From a candidate division CSSED10-310 bacterium (lineage in GTDB: Bacteria; CSSED10-310; JAFGJC01), in NCBI GenBank assembly GCA_016929305.1, contig JAFGJC010000182.1:1-5517 (forward strand): a stretch of 5,517 bases of DNA, read 5' to 3'. Below are positions 5,477 to 5,517 of this stretch, one piece after another. Under the pieces are notes generated by a model, which saw only the letters and a list, made by a program, of their open reading frames with translations, was not told where the DNA came from and did not search any database. Position numbers and translations under genes: made by a program. Position 1 is the first letter of the stretch; every line of letters starts with the position of its first letter.

Positions 5477-5517
5477 GTGAAAACAATTAAAATAAATTGG
5501 ACGAAGAAGCGTTATAT
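5477..5517 (+). CDS. Possible start of an unidentified rightward gene, truncated by the window edge
   Basis: From the GTG at 5477 an open frame continues to the end and would begin (M)KTIKINWTKKRY, a lysine-rich stretch of 13 codons that I cannot assign. It follows the sigma-54-like site, but the predicted RNA start near 5472 leaves only about 5 nt of leader, so the true start may be beyond the window or this frame may not be coding. The upstream ATG at 5470-5472 in another frame is followed at once by TAG. Confidence 0.25.
   Translation, partial: MKTIKINWTKKRY

Overview
The window looks like ordinary chromosomal DNA of a Bacteroidota member, most likely Bacteroidales or a close relative. 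Three things point there. The two-component pair resembles Bacteroides RprX/RprY. The intergenic regions carry TAnnTTTG-type -7 promoter elements, typical of the phylum's main sigma factor. Most genes have A/T-rich leaders with little Shine-Dalgarno signal. All intact genes look functional; there is no sign of mobile DNA, CRISPR or tRNA/rRNA genes.

Layout. Positions 1-307 (minus strand) hold the first 19 codons of fabF and the whole of acpP, 12 nt apart and presumably one fatty-acid synthesis operon read leftward from a promoter at about 357-388. From the same intergenic region purN runs rightward (492-1067) from its own -7 element at 442-449. A 171-nt spacer (1068-1238) follows. It contains an unusually GC-rich segment that can fold into a long hairpin (1101-1153), and then a -7 element almost touching the next start codon. 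The sensor kinase rprX (1239-2849) and response regulator rprY (2809-3498) follow, overlapping by 41 nt. A short hairpin separates rprY from the convergent lepA (3529-5316, minus strand). Positions 5317-5517 hold the lepA promoter and, reading the other way, a good sigma-54-type -24/-12 candidate close to the right edge, followed by what may be the first codons of another gene.

How the genes work together. acpP and fabF supply the carrier and a condensing enzyme of fatty-acid elongation. purN performs the first formyl transfer of purine synthesis. rprXY is a membrane sensor plus DNA-binding regulator. lepA encodes the ribosomal GTPase EF4. These are conserved or regulatory chromosomal functions, not an accessory island. 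I see no new multi-gene system. The parts most worth a second look are the structured purN-rprX spacer, the sigma-54-like site at the right end, and the 41-nt rprX/rprY overlap. In both purN and lepA an upstream TTG that would lengthen the protein is actually the end of the promoter's TTTG, so the shorter ATG starts were chosen.
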